This document shows, in pieces, positions 17,134 to 25,824 of a DNA stretch of 64,000 nucleotides. The stretch's first letter is position 1. Each line of letters starts with the position of its first letter. Below the pieces are notes generated by a model, which had not been told where the DNA came from, ran no database searches, and saw only the letters and a program-made list of their open reading frames with translations. This DNA comes from Alteromonas naphthalenivorans (GTDB taxonomy: Bacteria; Pseudomonadota; Gammaproteobacteria; Enterobacterales; Alteromonadaceae), in assembly GCF_000213655.1 (NCBI RefSeq), contig NC_015554.1:806001-870000 (forward strand), written 5' to 3'. A program made the position numbers and the translations under genes.

Positions 17134-18701
17134 TAGAAGAACCTCTCGACAATATTTATATTCATTATTTCCGCTGCGACTAAAGCACTATAAATAAAAA
17201 TAATAGCAAGGGACGAGAGTGCAAATATAAGTAATCTAACCCTATTTCGTTTTTTAATATTCTCAAAATCCAAATGAGTCACTGTGCCCCATATGGGGTA
17301 ATCAGACACGCGAACGAGTTGGTTAGGTCGTGTCAGTATAGGACTAAGTTGGCTTACCACAAACGCTAAACCAATACCGGCACCAAAACCAACGAATAAA
17401 ACTGCCGTGTATAAAATCAGACGATTGGGGCCAGAAGGCGTATTGGCAACAAGGGGAGGTTCTATTATTCTAAATTGCATTTCCTCAGAAGAAACTTCGG
17501 CACGGCGAGACAGGTCTGCCGACTCTCTTCTAGCTAATAGCTCTTCATATTTATCTTTTGTAATTCCATAGTCCCGATTTAATGCCGTAGATTCAGCCTC
17601 TATCTGAGGAATTAAATCGACTTTAGATTCAAGCTCTGCCACTTTATTTTCTAAATCGGTTTCTTTAACTTCTAGTGACGCAATTTCGCTCTGCAATCTG
17701 CTCATTTCTAGTTTTATTTGCTGAGTAAGCTCGTTTAGCGGTGCGCTGTCGTCATTACCCATATTCGCTAAAAATGATTCAATTTCTTTGTTTCTAGAAT
17801 TCTCTAAGCTAGATAAAAGCTGCTGGGTCTCAATTACATCAGGATGAAGATCCGTAAATCTTAGTTTTAACGTATCGAGGTCTTCCTCCAGCTTTTTTAT
17901 CCTATCGTCATATCGTGTCTTTAAAGTTAGTTCTTCTTGGCTTGTTACTCCGAAACTATCAGTGGCTGGGTCTCTCTTAATTTGAGATCTCAGAGATTCA
18001 ACTTGCTGTTTGGTTTGTTTAATTGATAATTGTGTTAAACCAAGTTCTGAGTTCAGGTCTTGCAGACGGGAGTAATAAGTACCAGACATTGGAAGTATAT
18101 CATTATACTGTCGTTTGAACTGGGCAAGTCGTTGCTCAGATTCACTTAACCGAGCTTCATACTCAGCAATTTGCTCTTGAAGAAATCTACCCGCAGTGTC
18201 GGTATCGCGCCGATTATTCCCTAACGAACCTTCGACAAATAAATCTAATGTTTCTTGAACTACCCTCTGCGCGGTTGCGGCATTAGGATGATTGTAAGAG
18301 ATATTATAAATGTTGTCTCTACCTGCCGAGCTTAGTTGTATCTCGATTGCTAAACGCGTTACAAGGTCTTCAAAGTCCCTTTCTGTTTCGGTAGTAATAT
18401 CCAAATCGCTTTCACGAGCAATAATTTCTACATTTGAACGGCTGAGGAGAGTTCTTGCCATCATTCTTACTTCTTGATCAGGATCGGATTGAATGGCTAA
18501 ACCTTGGAGTAACGGTTGTAAAACTGAGCGAGTATCTACGTAGACTTGAGCTTTAGAAGTGTACTCGTCTGGTAAAGTTGCCACCATGACAAAACCAGTT
18601 GGGCAGATAAGCCAAGACATAATAATGACATGGCGCTTTTTAATCCAAATCCCTTTTACTAAGTCAAGGAATTGGATTAACGTTTGTTGTAAGTCCTGCA
18701 T
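17133..18701 (-). CDS. XrtA-associated chain-length determinant (Wzz/GNVR) protein
   Basis: A 522-residue polysaccharide co-polymerase with an N-terminal membrane helix (about residues 24-43) inside a Wzz domain (DEYTSKAQVYVDTRSVLQPL), a long periplasmic coiled coil (about 170-370), a Pro-rich RIIEPPLVANTPSGPNR segment and C-terminal helices (about 427-447 and 490-515). This matches the exosortase-locus chain-length family. The kinase ATG overlaps its stop by one base, so the two are co-translated. It sets polymer length in the inner membrane with the kinase. Confidence 0.93.
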   Translation of the reverse strand: MQDLQQTLIQFLDLVKGIWIKKRHVIIMSWLICPTGFVMVATLPDEYTSKAQVYVDTRSVLQPLLQGLAIQSDPDQEVRMMARTLLSRSNVEIIARESDLDITTETERDFEDLVTRLAIEIQLSSAGRDNIYNISYNHPNAATAQRVVQETLDLFVEGSLGNNRRDTDTAGRFLQEQIAEYEARLSESEQRLAQFKRQYNDILPMSGTYYSRLQDLNSELGLTQLSIKQTKQQVESLRSQIKRDPATDSFGVTSQEELTLKTRYDDRIKKLEEDLDTLKLRFTDLHPDVIETQQLLSSLENSRNKEIESFLANMGNDDSAPLNELTQQIKLEMSRLQSEIASLEVKETDLENKVAELESKVDLIPQIEAESTALNRDYGITKDKYEELLARRESADLSRRAEVSSEEMQFRIIEPPLVANTPSGPNRLILYTAVLFVGFGAGIGLAFVVSQLSPILTRPNQLVRVSDYPIWGTVTHLDFENIKKRNRVRLLIFALSSLAIIFIYSALVAAEIMNINIVERFF

Positions 18702-18729
18702 TTCAAGATGTTCCGTATACTACTAAGAA

Positions 18730-19365
18730 CTAAAACCAAGCTTCTGGAATTATAATTATATCGCCTGGGAGTATGTCTACGTTCTGTTGAATATCGCCGG
18801 TTCTGATTAGATCGTCGATACTTAGCGCAAAAGTTGACTGTTGTCCGTTAACAACTCTGACTAGCTTTGCGTTATTTCCATCAGCAAATTCGGTTAAACC
18901 ACCTACCGCTATCATAAGATCCAAAAGTGTCATATGTTCGGTGTAGCTAACAGCACTAGGGTTAGTAGCTTCTCCAATAACCCTCACTTGTTCGCTCAAT
19001 GGACCTGAAAAGTTGTTAACGCTTACGGTTACTCGTGGGCTATTAATGAAAACAGAAAGTTGCTCCTCAATTTGACGAGCAAGCATAGAAGGCGTGCGTC
19101 CAGCCACATCTATGTCTTCGACAAGTGATGTTGTTACTTTTCCATCTGGCCTAACTATAAATTGACCAGAGACTTCAGGGTTTCGCCAAACAAATATCGT
19201 CAACGAATCTCCAGGACCTATCAAATATTGATAATCATTAACATCTGTTGTTAACGACGCTCTCGTTGTGGCCTGAGGAAGGGTTGCGGTGTTTGAGCAT
19301 CCCGCTAGTGTTGTTATGGCAAATAAAAGAGCATACCTTTTAGGTGTGCGTTTAAACAAAAACAT
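18730..19365 (-). CDS. XrtA-associated polysaccharide export lipoprotein (Wza-like)
   Basis: A 211-residue outer-membrane lipoprotein with lipobox LAGC (Cys23). It contains a polysaccharide export domain (YLIGPGDSLTIFVWRNPEVS, FIVRPDGKVT) and an SLBB-type domain (VRVIGEATNPSAVSYTEHMT). It ends GDIIIIPEAWF, the usual C-terminus of the exosortase-associated export protein. First gene of the leftward unit export - chain length - kinase - outer-membrane protein. A TATAAT lies about 30 bases upstream. Confidence 0.93.
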   Translation of the reverse strand: MFLFKRTPKRYALLFAITTLAGCSNTATLPQATTRASLTTDVNDYQYLIGPGDSLTIFVWRNPEVSGQFIVRPDGKVTTSLVEDIDVAGRTPSMLARQIEEQLSVFINSPRVTVSVNNFSGPLSEQVRVIGEATNPSAVSYTEHMTLLDLMIAVGGLTEFADGNNAKLVRVVNGQQSTFALSIDDLIRTGDIQQNVDILPGDIIIIPEAWF

Positions 19366-19394
19366 AAGAGATCATCCTACACTCATTATGGTTG

Positions 19395-19400
19395 ATTATA
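19395..19400 (-). promoter_or_regulatory. -10 element for the export/chain-length/kinase operon
   Basis: On the minus strand this is a perfect TATAAT preceded by TGC, placing transcription start about 23 bases before the export gene ATG. The -35 region is weak, so the exact promoter is uncertain. Confidence 0.5.
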
Positions 19401-19410
19401 GCATTCGTTG

Positions 19411-19438
19411 TTTACCCTACGGGAAATCTCACTATAAT
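19411..19438 (+). promoter_or_regulatory. Sigma-70-type promoter of the priming transferase/xrtA operon
   Basis: TTTACC (19411-19416) and a perfect TATAAT (19433-19438) are separated by 16 bases. They lie back to back with the leftward promoter in the 130-base divergent space, so both halves of the XrtA core probably share regulation. Confidence 0.55.
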
Positions 19439-19513
19439 GCCAACAAGAATTCTAGTCTATTAGAATAAATCCCTTTATGATGGGTTTACTTTGAAGTGTT
19501 AAGGGGCCAAGGG

Positions 19514-20926
19514 GTGGCAGTAAATAAGCGGAATCAAAATAAACGCTCTAATATTCTTGTATTAACAGAGGCGTTGCTCATAGCTTATATGGGATATATT
19601 ACGTACTTTATCCTTACGCAAGTTGGGCTTATATCAAAAGTTCCTCCAGAAAAGTTAATTATCAATGTAGGGCTACTTACCGTATCGGTATTGTTGTGCT
19701 CATTGTCAGTAGGTCTTTACGAAGCCAAACTCAGAGAAACCTTTCGCGGAATTATTAGACGGATATTTGTCAGTGTTGGGTTGAGTTACTTTCTTGTCGA
19801 GATAGTAAGTAGAGCATTATTCGATAAACTGGTTATGGACGCTTACTTTTTACCTGCTGCCGTATTCTCCATTATCATTACGCTTGTCATTTTCCGCTAT
19901 TTTACCAATCGTTTAGGGCTATTAGGGCTTGGGAAGGTTCGTATTGTGGTGCTAGGAGCGGGTGAAAGAGCGTCGATAATTGAAAAGCGCATGCGAAGAG
20001 ACGTCGATAGGATTGGTTTTGAAATGGTTGGGTTCGTGCCAATTCCTGGCGATAACCGAGAAGATGGCATTCGCAGAGAAAAAATTGTTCACATCAAAGT
20101 AGACGAAAATTTCCAGCAATTTATCAACGATAACGATATTGAAGAAATCGTCATCGCTTGTGACCAGCGTCGCGGCACACTGCCTGTTGAAGTCCTTTTT
20201 GAATGTCGCCTCCGTGGTATAGAGGTTACAGAATTACTTGATTTCATGGAAAGAGAAACTGGCCAAATTGTCGTTAACCTGATGTACCCAAGTTGGGTTA
20301 TCTACTCCAACGGTTTCCAAAGCCAAAACTACTTGAGAGATGCGCTTGATTATAGTCTCAATGTATTAGTGGCGGCATGTGTATTGGCTTTTGTTTGGCC
20401 TATCATGTTAACAACGGCACTAATTATATATTTAGATGATGGCCGTCGAACTGGTGTGTCGGTTTTTTACGCCCAGGAAAGGGTTGGCCTCAATGGTCAA
20501 TTATTTAAAATTCTCAAATTTCGTAGTATGCGCCCTGATGCCGAAAAAGATGGTGCTAAGTGGGCGAGTAAAAACGATGATCGCGTGACTCGTATTGGGC
20601 ATTTTATAAGAAAGTATAGAATAGATGAATTACCTCAGTTGCTAAATGTATTCAAGGGTGAAATGTCTTTCATTGGCCCCCGCCCCGAAAGGCCTCAATT
20701 TGTTGAGCAGCTAGTTAAAGAAGTTCCTTATTATAATCAGCGTCACAATGTAAAGCCTGGGTTGGCTGGGTGGGCACAGCTAAATTATCCTTACGGCGCG
20801 AGTGTAGAAGACTCTATGGAAAAACTAAAATTTGATCTTTACTATGTTAAACATCAGAGTTTATTGCTGGATATTTTAATATTAATAAGAACTGTAGAGG
20901 TGGTTTTATTTGGTAAAGGCCGATAG
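19514..20926 (+). CDS. XrtA-type priming sugar transferase (polyprenyl-phosphate glycosyl-1-phosphate transferase)
   Basis: A 470-residue inner-membrane enzyme that starts the repeat unit by putting a sugar phosphate on the lipid carrier. About four N-terminal helices, a CoA-binding-like domain (VRIVVLGAGERASIIEKR), another helix near residue 285, then the bacterial sugar transferase domain with FKILKFRSMRPDAE, RKYRIDELPQLLNV and SFIGPRPERP. This is the exosortase-associated family. GTG at 19514 has AAGGGG upstream at good spacing. An alternative GTG at 19496 would add six residues. First gene of the operon with xrtA. Confidence 0.93.
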   Translation: MAVNKRNQNKRSNILVLTEALLIAYMGYITYFILTQVGLISKVPPEKLIINVGLLTVSVLLCSLSVGLYEAKLRETFRGIIRRIFVSVGLSYFLVEIVSRALFDKLVMDAYFLPAAVFSIIITLVIFRYFTNRLGLLGLGKVRIVVLGAGERASIIEKRMRRDVDRIGFEMVGFVPIPGDNREDGIRREKIVHIKVDENFQQFINDNDIEEIVIACDQRRGTLPVEVLFECRLRGIEVTELLDFMERETGQIVVNLMYPSWVIYSNGFQSQNYLRDALDYSLNVLVAACVLAFVWPIMLTTALIIYLDDGRRTGVSVFYAQERVGLNGQLFKILKFRSMRPDAEKDGAKWASKNDDRVTRIGHFIRKYRIDELPQLLNVFKGEMSFIGPRPERPQFVEQLVKEVPYYNQRHNVKPGLAGWAQLNYPYGASVEDSMEKLKFDLYYVKHQSLLLDILILIRTVEVVLFGKGR

Positions 20927-20964
20927 AACCACTAACAAAACAGCAGTAAAGGGAATGTTGCGGC

Positions 20965-22338
20965 ATGAGGAACGTCTTTAGTAAATTGAAACATTTCTGG
21001 GTACTTTTATTACTTGTGGTAACCTGGTTATTGTTCAATTATCCTATAATGGAGACAATTTGGGATCATGGATTCGATGACGGTACCTACTCTCATTCTT
21101 TTCTTGTTCCATTTATAGTTATCTATTTAATGTATATTCTGGAAGTTGAACAGCGGGTTTCTTTTCGTAGTTCGGTAAGTTGGTACTGGAGTGGTGTTCT
21201 TTTAAGTTCTGGTATTGCCCTGTGGATTGCAACTTGGTCCCAAATTAGCCTTTTATATTGGCTCATGTCTCTCATAGTCCTTATTACTCTAATTTTTCAA
21301 GTTTTTAAATTTAATATATCTACTCTATTTCCTGTAGCCTATCTTATTTTTATTTTCCCTTTCTGGGGTTCGCTAGCGATAGTTTTCCAAAATATATCGG
21401 TATTCATGGTAACGCTGCTAATGTCTTTTACAGATATACCAGTGTATGTTGAAAACGAGTTTGTAAATATTCCATCAGGAATTTTTGAGATAGCAGAAGG
21501 TTGTAGTGGTCTACGCTATATAATTGTAGCACTCGCAATCAGTAGCCTTTATGTATTTTTATATTTGCGAACCGCAAAGTCAGCAATCATCTTTACCGGC
21601 TTTGCTCTGTTAGGGGCCTTAGTAACCAATTGGGTCCGTATCCTACTCCTCATTATTATTGGGCATGTGACGGAGATGGAAAGCTCACTGATGACAGATC
21701 ATAATAACTTTGGTTGGTACATATATATTCCGGTAGCACTCGCTCAATTCTATTTGGGCAGTAAATTAGAGTCTTTAGAAGCTAAATCTGCTATTAAATC
21801 GAATTCCACTGATAAAGAAATCAAGCCCAGTCGGTACTCTAAATCGGCTCTGTATTCAGGGCTAATAATTGTAGGTGTATTTTCTTCAGCAACTGCGATT
21901 AGTCTAATACATGAGGAAAAAACAGATAAGTGTGATAACGAGTCCACGGAATTGAGGCCCGAAATAGCTGAATACTTAACAGTTTGCAATAGTTCCAATG
22001 AAGATGTCGTAAGATTAATCTACTTTTTTAACGGAAAGGATTTGGATAGTAAAGCAAGCTATTTTTTAAATGATATGCACCCAAGCGACTTTCACCTAAT
22101 CGAGCAACATAGTAATGACGCCTGGAACGTTGAGGAATTGGCGGGGCGAAGGGGCGCTTTGTATCTATTGGCCTACAGATACAAATTCAAATCTAACTAC
22201 TATTTGAATTTTACCGAGTTGAAGAAAGCTAGATTAATGGGGGCGTTATTAGGAGAAACTAATGTTGAAATTCAGTGGCGCTTTACTAAGTGTGAACAGA
22301 GTTGTGAACTCGAAGATATAGAGCGAGTGACAATGTGA
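20965..22338 (+). CDS. xrtA: Exosortase A with C-terminal EpsI-like extension
   Basis: A 457-residue multi-pass membrane transpeptidase that cleaves PEP-CTERM proteins and probably joins them to the envelope or matrix. The catalytic triad is visible: Cys180 in EIAEGCSGLRY, Arg225 in TNWVRI, His246 in DHNNFGW. About eight helices span residues 10-270. After another helix near 292-312, a soluble tail of about 145 residues follows, with four cysteines, resembling the EpsI-type domain often fused to or encoded beside exosortases. The next gene overlaps by 4 bases (GTGA). The PEP-CTERM candidate substrate lies about 24 kb away at 45967-46866. Confidence 0.95.
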   Translation: MRNVFSKLKHFWVLLLLVVTWLLFNYPIMETIWDHGFDDGTYSHSFLVPFIVIYLMYILEVEQRVSFRSSVSWYWSGVLLSSGIALWIATWSQISLLYWLMSLIVLITLIFQVFKFNISTLFPVAYLIFIFPFWGSLAIVFQNISVFMVTLLMSFTDIPVYVENEFVNIPSGIFEIAEGCSGLRYIIVALAISSLYVFLYLRTAKSAIIFTGFALLGALVTNWVRILLLIIIGHVTEMESSLMTDHNNFGWYIYIPVALAQFYLGSKLESLEAKSAIKSNSTDKEIKPSRYSKSALYSGLIIVGVFSSATAISLIHEEKTDKCDNESTELRPEIAEYLTVCNSSNEDVVRLIYFFNGKDLDSKASYFLNDMHPSDFHLIEQHSNDAWNVEELAGRRGALYLLAYRYKFKSNYYLNFTELKKARLMGALLGETNVEIQWRFTKCEQSCELEDIERVTM

Positions 22339-23411
22339 ATCATTCACAGAGTATGTATGTAATAGAAAATCTAGAAGAATTAAAAAAATTTAAAAAAAAT
22401 TGGTTGTCTCTTTATTCAAAAGCTCATGTGAAGAATATTTTTAATAGCTATGAGTGGGTATCTATCTGGGCTGAAAACTATAAGAGACACATCGAGCAGC
22501 TTTTTATTATAACATTTGAGATACGCTCGGAGTTAGTCGCCATTATTCCCTTGTATATTAGGAAAGGTGATAAAAGTAAGCTGTGGTACGTGGGTAGCGG
22601 TGAACCCCTGGATGCTGAAAGTTGCAGTGAAGGGCACGATATTTTGTGCTTAACCGATGAAATTCGCCCAAATATTAGTCTACTCCGTGCGGTGTTTAGT
22701 GAATATAAAATAAAAAATATTATGCTGACTAATATTCGTCAACATAGCCTGCTATTAAAATGGATAGAATTGGAAAGGTTCAAATTTATCAAGAATAAAA
22801 TTGGTTTTCGATTCTATAGTCCAACGCTTCCACACGATGATAAGCTAGCGAAAAAAACAGTAAGAGGAAGAAGAAACGCAGATAAGCTTAATTTGGTAAT
22901 TAGACGTGTTGAAACTGTTGGCGATTTAGAAAAAGTTTTTCCCAGTTTAGTTAGGTTAAACAGTGAGCGTTGGAAAGAAAAGGGCGATAAAGCTATCTTT
23001 GAAAACCACACGTTTCGCCATTTTCACTACTCGCTCACTCGTGCACTGTTAATATCTGATAAATTATCAATGGTATTGATCGAAGATAAAGATGAAATTA
23101 TAGCGGTTAATTATTCTATAATATCCGGTGAGGATCTTATTTTCTATCAAAATGGTGTCAATATAAAATACAAACCAAATATTTCGCCAGGGTTAATATT
23201 GCACCATTACCAATATTGTATTGCCCAGTCAATGAAGCTAGATTCGTACGACTTTATGACATCTGCTGACCCGAATAACTATAAGAAAAATATAACTAGC
23301 CATTCAGAGATTATTTACGAATTGGATGTTTTTCTCAATATTAATAGCTATGCGTTGTCTAAAGCAAAAAGTTTGAGTAAACACTTTTTTAAAAGAATTA
23401 TAAGTGCATGA
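22335..23411 (+). CDS. CelD/BcsL-type GNAT acyltransferase (FemAB-like)
   Basis: A 358-residue cytoplasmic protein with the double-GNAT pattern of the CelD/BcsL or FemAB-like group: an N-terminal NSYEWVSIWAENYKRHIEQL, and near the C-terminus an NGVNIKYKPNISPGLILHHY segment followed by DSYDFMTSADPNNYKKN. Such proteins often accompany exosortase A polysaccharide genes and probably transfer an acyl or aminoacyl group to a sugar or lipid-linked intermediate. Both ends overlap neighbours by 4 bases, so it is firmly in the xrtA operon. The substrate is unknown. Confidence 0.75.
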   Translation: MNHSQSMYVIENLEELKKFKKNWLSLYSKAHVKNIFNSYEWVSIWAENYKRHIEQLFIITFEIRSELVAIIPLYIRKGDKSKLWYVGSGEPLDAESCSEGHDILCLTDEIRPNISLLRAVFSEYKIKNIMLTNIRQHSLLLKWIELERFKFIKNKIGFRFYSPTLPHDDKLAKKTVRGRRNADKLNLVIRRVETVGDLEKVFPSLVRLNSERWKEKGDKAIFENHTFRHFHYSLTRALLISDKLSMVLIEDKDEIIAVNYSIISGEDLIFYQNGVNIKYKPNISPGLILHHYQYCIAQSMKLDSYDFMTSADPNNYKKNITSHSEIIYELDVFLNINSYALSKAKSLSKHFFKRIISA

Positions 23412-24757
23412 TGTCAGAATTAAAAAATAACAAGAATTCTAGCAGCCAACCAAACATGTCCTCAGCTCCCTTTGGCTTTTTCTTATTGTGTATTTATACC
23501 GCACTGGTGTTAATTAGACCTCATGAGTGGCCTATTTTTGATATACAGTTCCCCATTTTACGAATTATATTAGTATTAACATTCTTTACTTATTTAATCA
23601 CTCTAAGGCCTAAAGCTTGGAACACACAGTGTACCCTATTGATACTGTTGTTTCTTTCGATGTTGCTTTCAGAGGCAAGAGCTTTTAGGTTTTTCTCAGA
23701 TTTAGGCCCAGTTATCGATTGGATAAATTCTAATATTATCCCGTTTATAGTTTACTTGGGTTTTCTAACTACTTTAAAACGGCAAAAGACAATATTGATT
23801 ATTTCTATACTTTCTTGCGTTGTGTTTACACTGCATTCCTACGTACAGGTAACTAGTCTTCTAGGTGAGGGGTGGGCGGAGACAGTTATTACTCGATATG
23901 ACGGTCCAGAGCCAATAATTCAGGCACGGTACATTGGTATATTTAACGACCCAAACGATATGGGTATGTTTCTAGTAATGAATATTCCCATTGTTTTGTT
24001 TTTCATGTTTTCTACGACAAGTTCTATGAAGAAATTATTTTGGGGGGGGATAATTGTTTGGATGCTGCTCGGAATATATTGGACGGGGAGCCGTGGTTCT
24101 TTAGTAGGATTATTGGCGGTTATGGCTGCCATTTTTTATTTCAAATACGGAAAAGTAAAGTCTATTATAGTCGGATTAATTTCACTACCTATGATCACAA
24201 TAGGACTCAGCTCATTTAGGACTATCGGTAAGGATGACCAAAGTTCACTAGACCGTTTAACAGCGTGGTATCAAGGGATACAAATGTTTAAACATCGCCC
24301 TCTGTTTGGTTTTGGAAAAGAAAGGTTTCTTGAATACCACTCAAAAGTTGCGCACAATAGTTATGTAACTGTAATGGCCGAACTGGGCGTGTTTGGTTAC
24401 CTTTTGTGGATGTCATTCTTACTAATTACCTTTCTTCTGCTAGTTAAGATTGTGAGGCTCAAAAAGCCTAATGATTTGACTAACAGTGTGATCTGTAATG
24501 AAGAAATTGTTTTAGCAAAATACTTATTTATATCACTAATTGGATATTGCTCAACAGCATTTTTTATTAGTCGAAGCTATATTATGTTCTTTTATATGTT
24601 CGCCGCCATGGCAGCTGCAAGCTATATTCGTATTGGACAATATGAGCCAGAAAAAATTAAAGCTTTATCAGGTAGCGATATTGGAAAAGTTTTCATATTG
24701 AGCGCAATAAGTCTAATTTTACTATACGTATTGATAACTGTTTTGCTCAACTTGTAA
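23408..24757 (+). CDS. O-antigen ligase/polymerase-family protein, exosortase A-associated
   Basis: A 449-residue protein with about eleven membrane helices and the conserved periplasmic motifs of the O-antigen ligase/Wzy_C family: FNDPNDMGMF, WTGSRGSLVG and HNSYVTVMAELG. The N-terminus (YTALVLIRPHEWPIF) is typical of the exosortase A-associated subgroup. It probably polymerises or ligates the exopolysaccharide or a protein-linked glycan in the periplasm. ATGA overlap with the upstream gene. A G8 tract at 24042-24049 encodes Trp-Gly-Gly; loss of one G gives an immediate stop about halfway through the protein. Confidence 0.88.
   Translation: MMSELKNNKNSSSQPNMSSAPFGFFLLCIYTALVLIRPHEWPIFDIQFPILRIILVLTFFTYLITLRPKAWNTQCTLLILLFLSMLLSEARAFRFFSDLGPVIDWINSNIIPFIVYLGFLTTLKRQKTILIISILSCVVFTLHSYVQVTSLLGEGWAETVITRYDGPEPIIQARYIGIFNDPNDMGMFLVMNIPIVLFFMFSTTSSMKKLFWGGIIVWMLLGIYWTGSRGSLVGLLAVMAAIFYFKYGKVKSIIVGLISLPMITIGLSSFRTIGKDDQSSLDRLTAWYQGIQMFKHRPLFGFGKERFLEYHSKVAHNSYVTVMAELGVFGYLLWMSFLLITFLLLVKIVRLKKPNDLTNSVICNEEIVLAKYLFISLIGYCSTAFFISRSYIMFFYMFAAMAAASYIRIGQYEPEKIKALSGSDIGKVFILSAISLILLYVLITVLLNL
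24042..24049 (+). repeat. G8 homopolymer in the ligase/polymerase gene
   Basis: Eight G within TTT-TGG-GGG-GGG-ATA. With seven G the frame reads TGG-GGG-GGA-TAA and stops at once. With nine it runs out of frame for several dozen codons. Either would destroy the conserved C-terminal motifs. Confidence 0.9.
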
Positions 24758-24775
24758 TATATTGCTAATATTAAT

Positions 24776-24794
24776 CATGTTCAAAGAGAACATG
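24776..24794. repeat. Short inverted repeat between convergent genes
   Basis: CATGTTC (24776-24782) and GAACATG (24788-24794) form a 7-bp stem with a 5-base loop between the ligase gene and the convergent sulfotransferase gene. No T tract follows, so terminator function is doubtful. Confidence 0.4.
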
Positions 24795-24825
24795 CTTAAA
24801 TAAGGTGTAATATAAGGGTTTGATT

Positions 24826-25611
24826 TTAAAAGTTCGCAATAAGCTTGTTTTCGATAGCAGCTGCCTTCAATACATGATAATTTAAAACATAATCTTCTGG
24901 CTGTTCGTTAGATAGCTTCTTAAAATTGCTCGAATAGTGATGAAATGGAACTTCTAAAAAGTTGTATAACTTCTTTAGTGTAATATCTAAATTTTCTATA
25001 AGATCTTCGTAATAAATAGTTATTACTCTTTCAGGAGGTAATGCTGTTATTTTTTTGCTGAAGCTACTTGATTCTGAAATGTCTTTTTTTAATTCATCCA
25101 GTACCTTTTCAATATCTAGTGAACCCTTGGGTTTACTCGTGTCGCCACTAGCCACTTCATTTGCATGTGCTATACCTGTTGATTCCATATACACTTTTGA
25201 AATAGCTCTATTTAAAAGATTCTTTCTTTTCAAGTGAATAATTTTGTCGGTGTTCTGACTTAAATATCCCCACAGTCCCCTATTTCTTTTTTCTTGAGAA
25301 TACATTAGCTTAAACCCTGCCGAGCGACACTTGGGAGAACTTCGGGCCATTGAAAAAAGCTCGGTAAAGTATTCTTTATACAAATGCTCTTTTAGAAAGG
25401 TACGTTTAAGGAAAGAAGACGATTTTGCAAAGTGTTCAAAAAGCTTCATATCTGTACTTGCATATCTCGGGAAATCAGCATCTGGATTAATTCGAAATAA
25501 CTCAGTATATGATTTTATGCTTTTGTGGCTATGGAGGATGTCGCATAGCCAAGTTGAACCCGTTCTCTGAGTGGTAAAAATGACATAACTTTGTATCTTG
25601 TTGTCAGACAT
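24826..25611 (-). CDS. Sulfotransferase-family protein
   Basis: A 261-residue protein with the 5'-phosphosulfate-binding loop TTQRTGSTWLCDIL near residues 13-26 and the later conserved TIYYEDLIENLDITLKKLYNFL segment of Stf0-like/PAPS-dependent sulfotransferases. It probably sulfates the exopolysaccharide or a glycolipid, using PAPS in the cytoplasm. It lies alone on the minus strand, between two rightward genes, and is AT-rich like the rest of the variable cassette. Confidence 0.8.
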   Translation of the reverse strand: MSDNKIQSYVIFTTQRTGSTWLCDILHSHKSIKSYTELFRINPDADFPRYASTDMKLFEHFAKSSSFLKRTFLKEHLYKEYFTELFSMARSSPKCRSAGFKLMYSQEKRNRGLWGYLSQNTDKIIHLKRKNLLNRAISKVYMESTGIAHANEVASGDTSKPKGSLDIEKVLDELKKDISESSSFSKKITALPPERVITIYYEDLIENLDITLKKLYNFLEVPFHHYSSNFKKLSNEQPEDYVLNYHVLKAAAIENKLIANF

Positions 25612-25824
25612 AAATCTCCAAAGAATAACTCGGAATTTGAAAAACTTATATTAACATATTTGTGTGTACCAATGATTTGAATTCGTCGTCTTGCGGTGTA
25701 TAAAATAAACAATAACAATAGTAATGCAGTTCTACTCTAGCTATACTCAACTTATCAGATGTATTTATTATCACCTTTGGGGCTTGCTCCGAAAGGGCGG
25801 GTTTAAAAATAGGACAATCATTGG

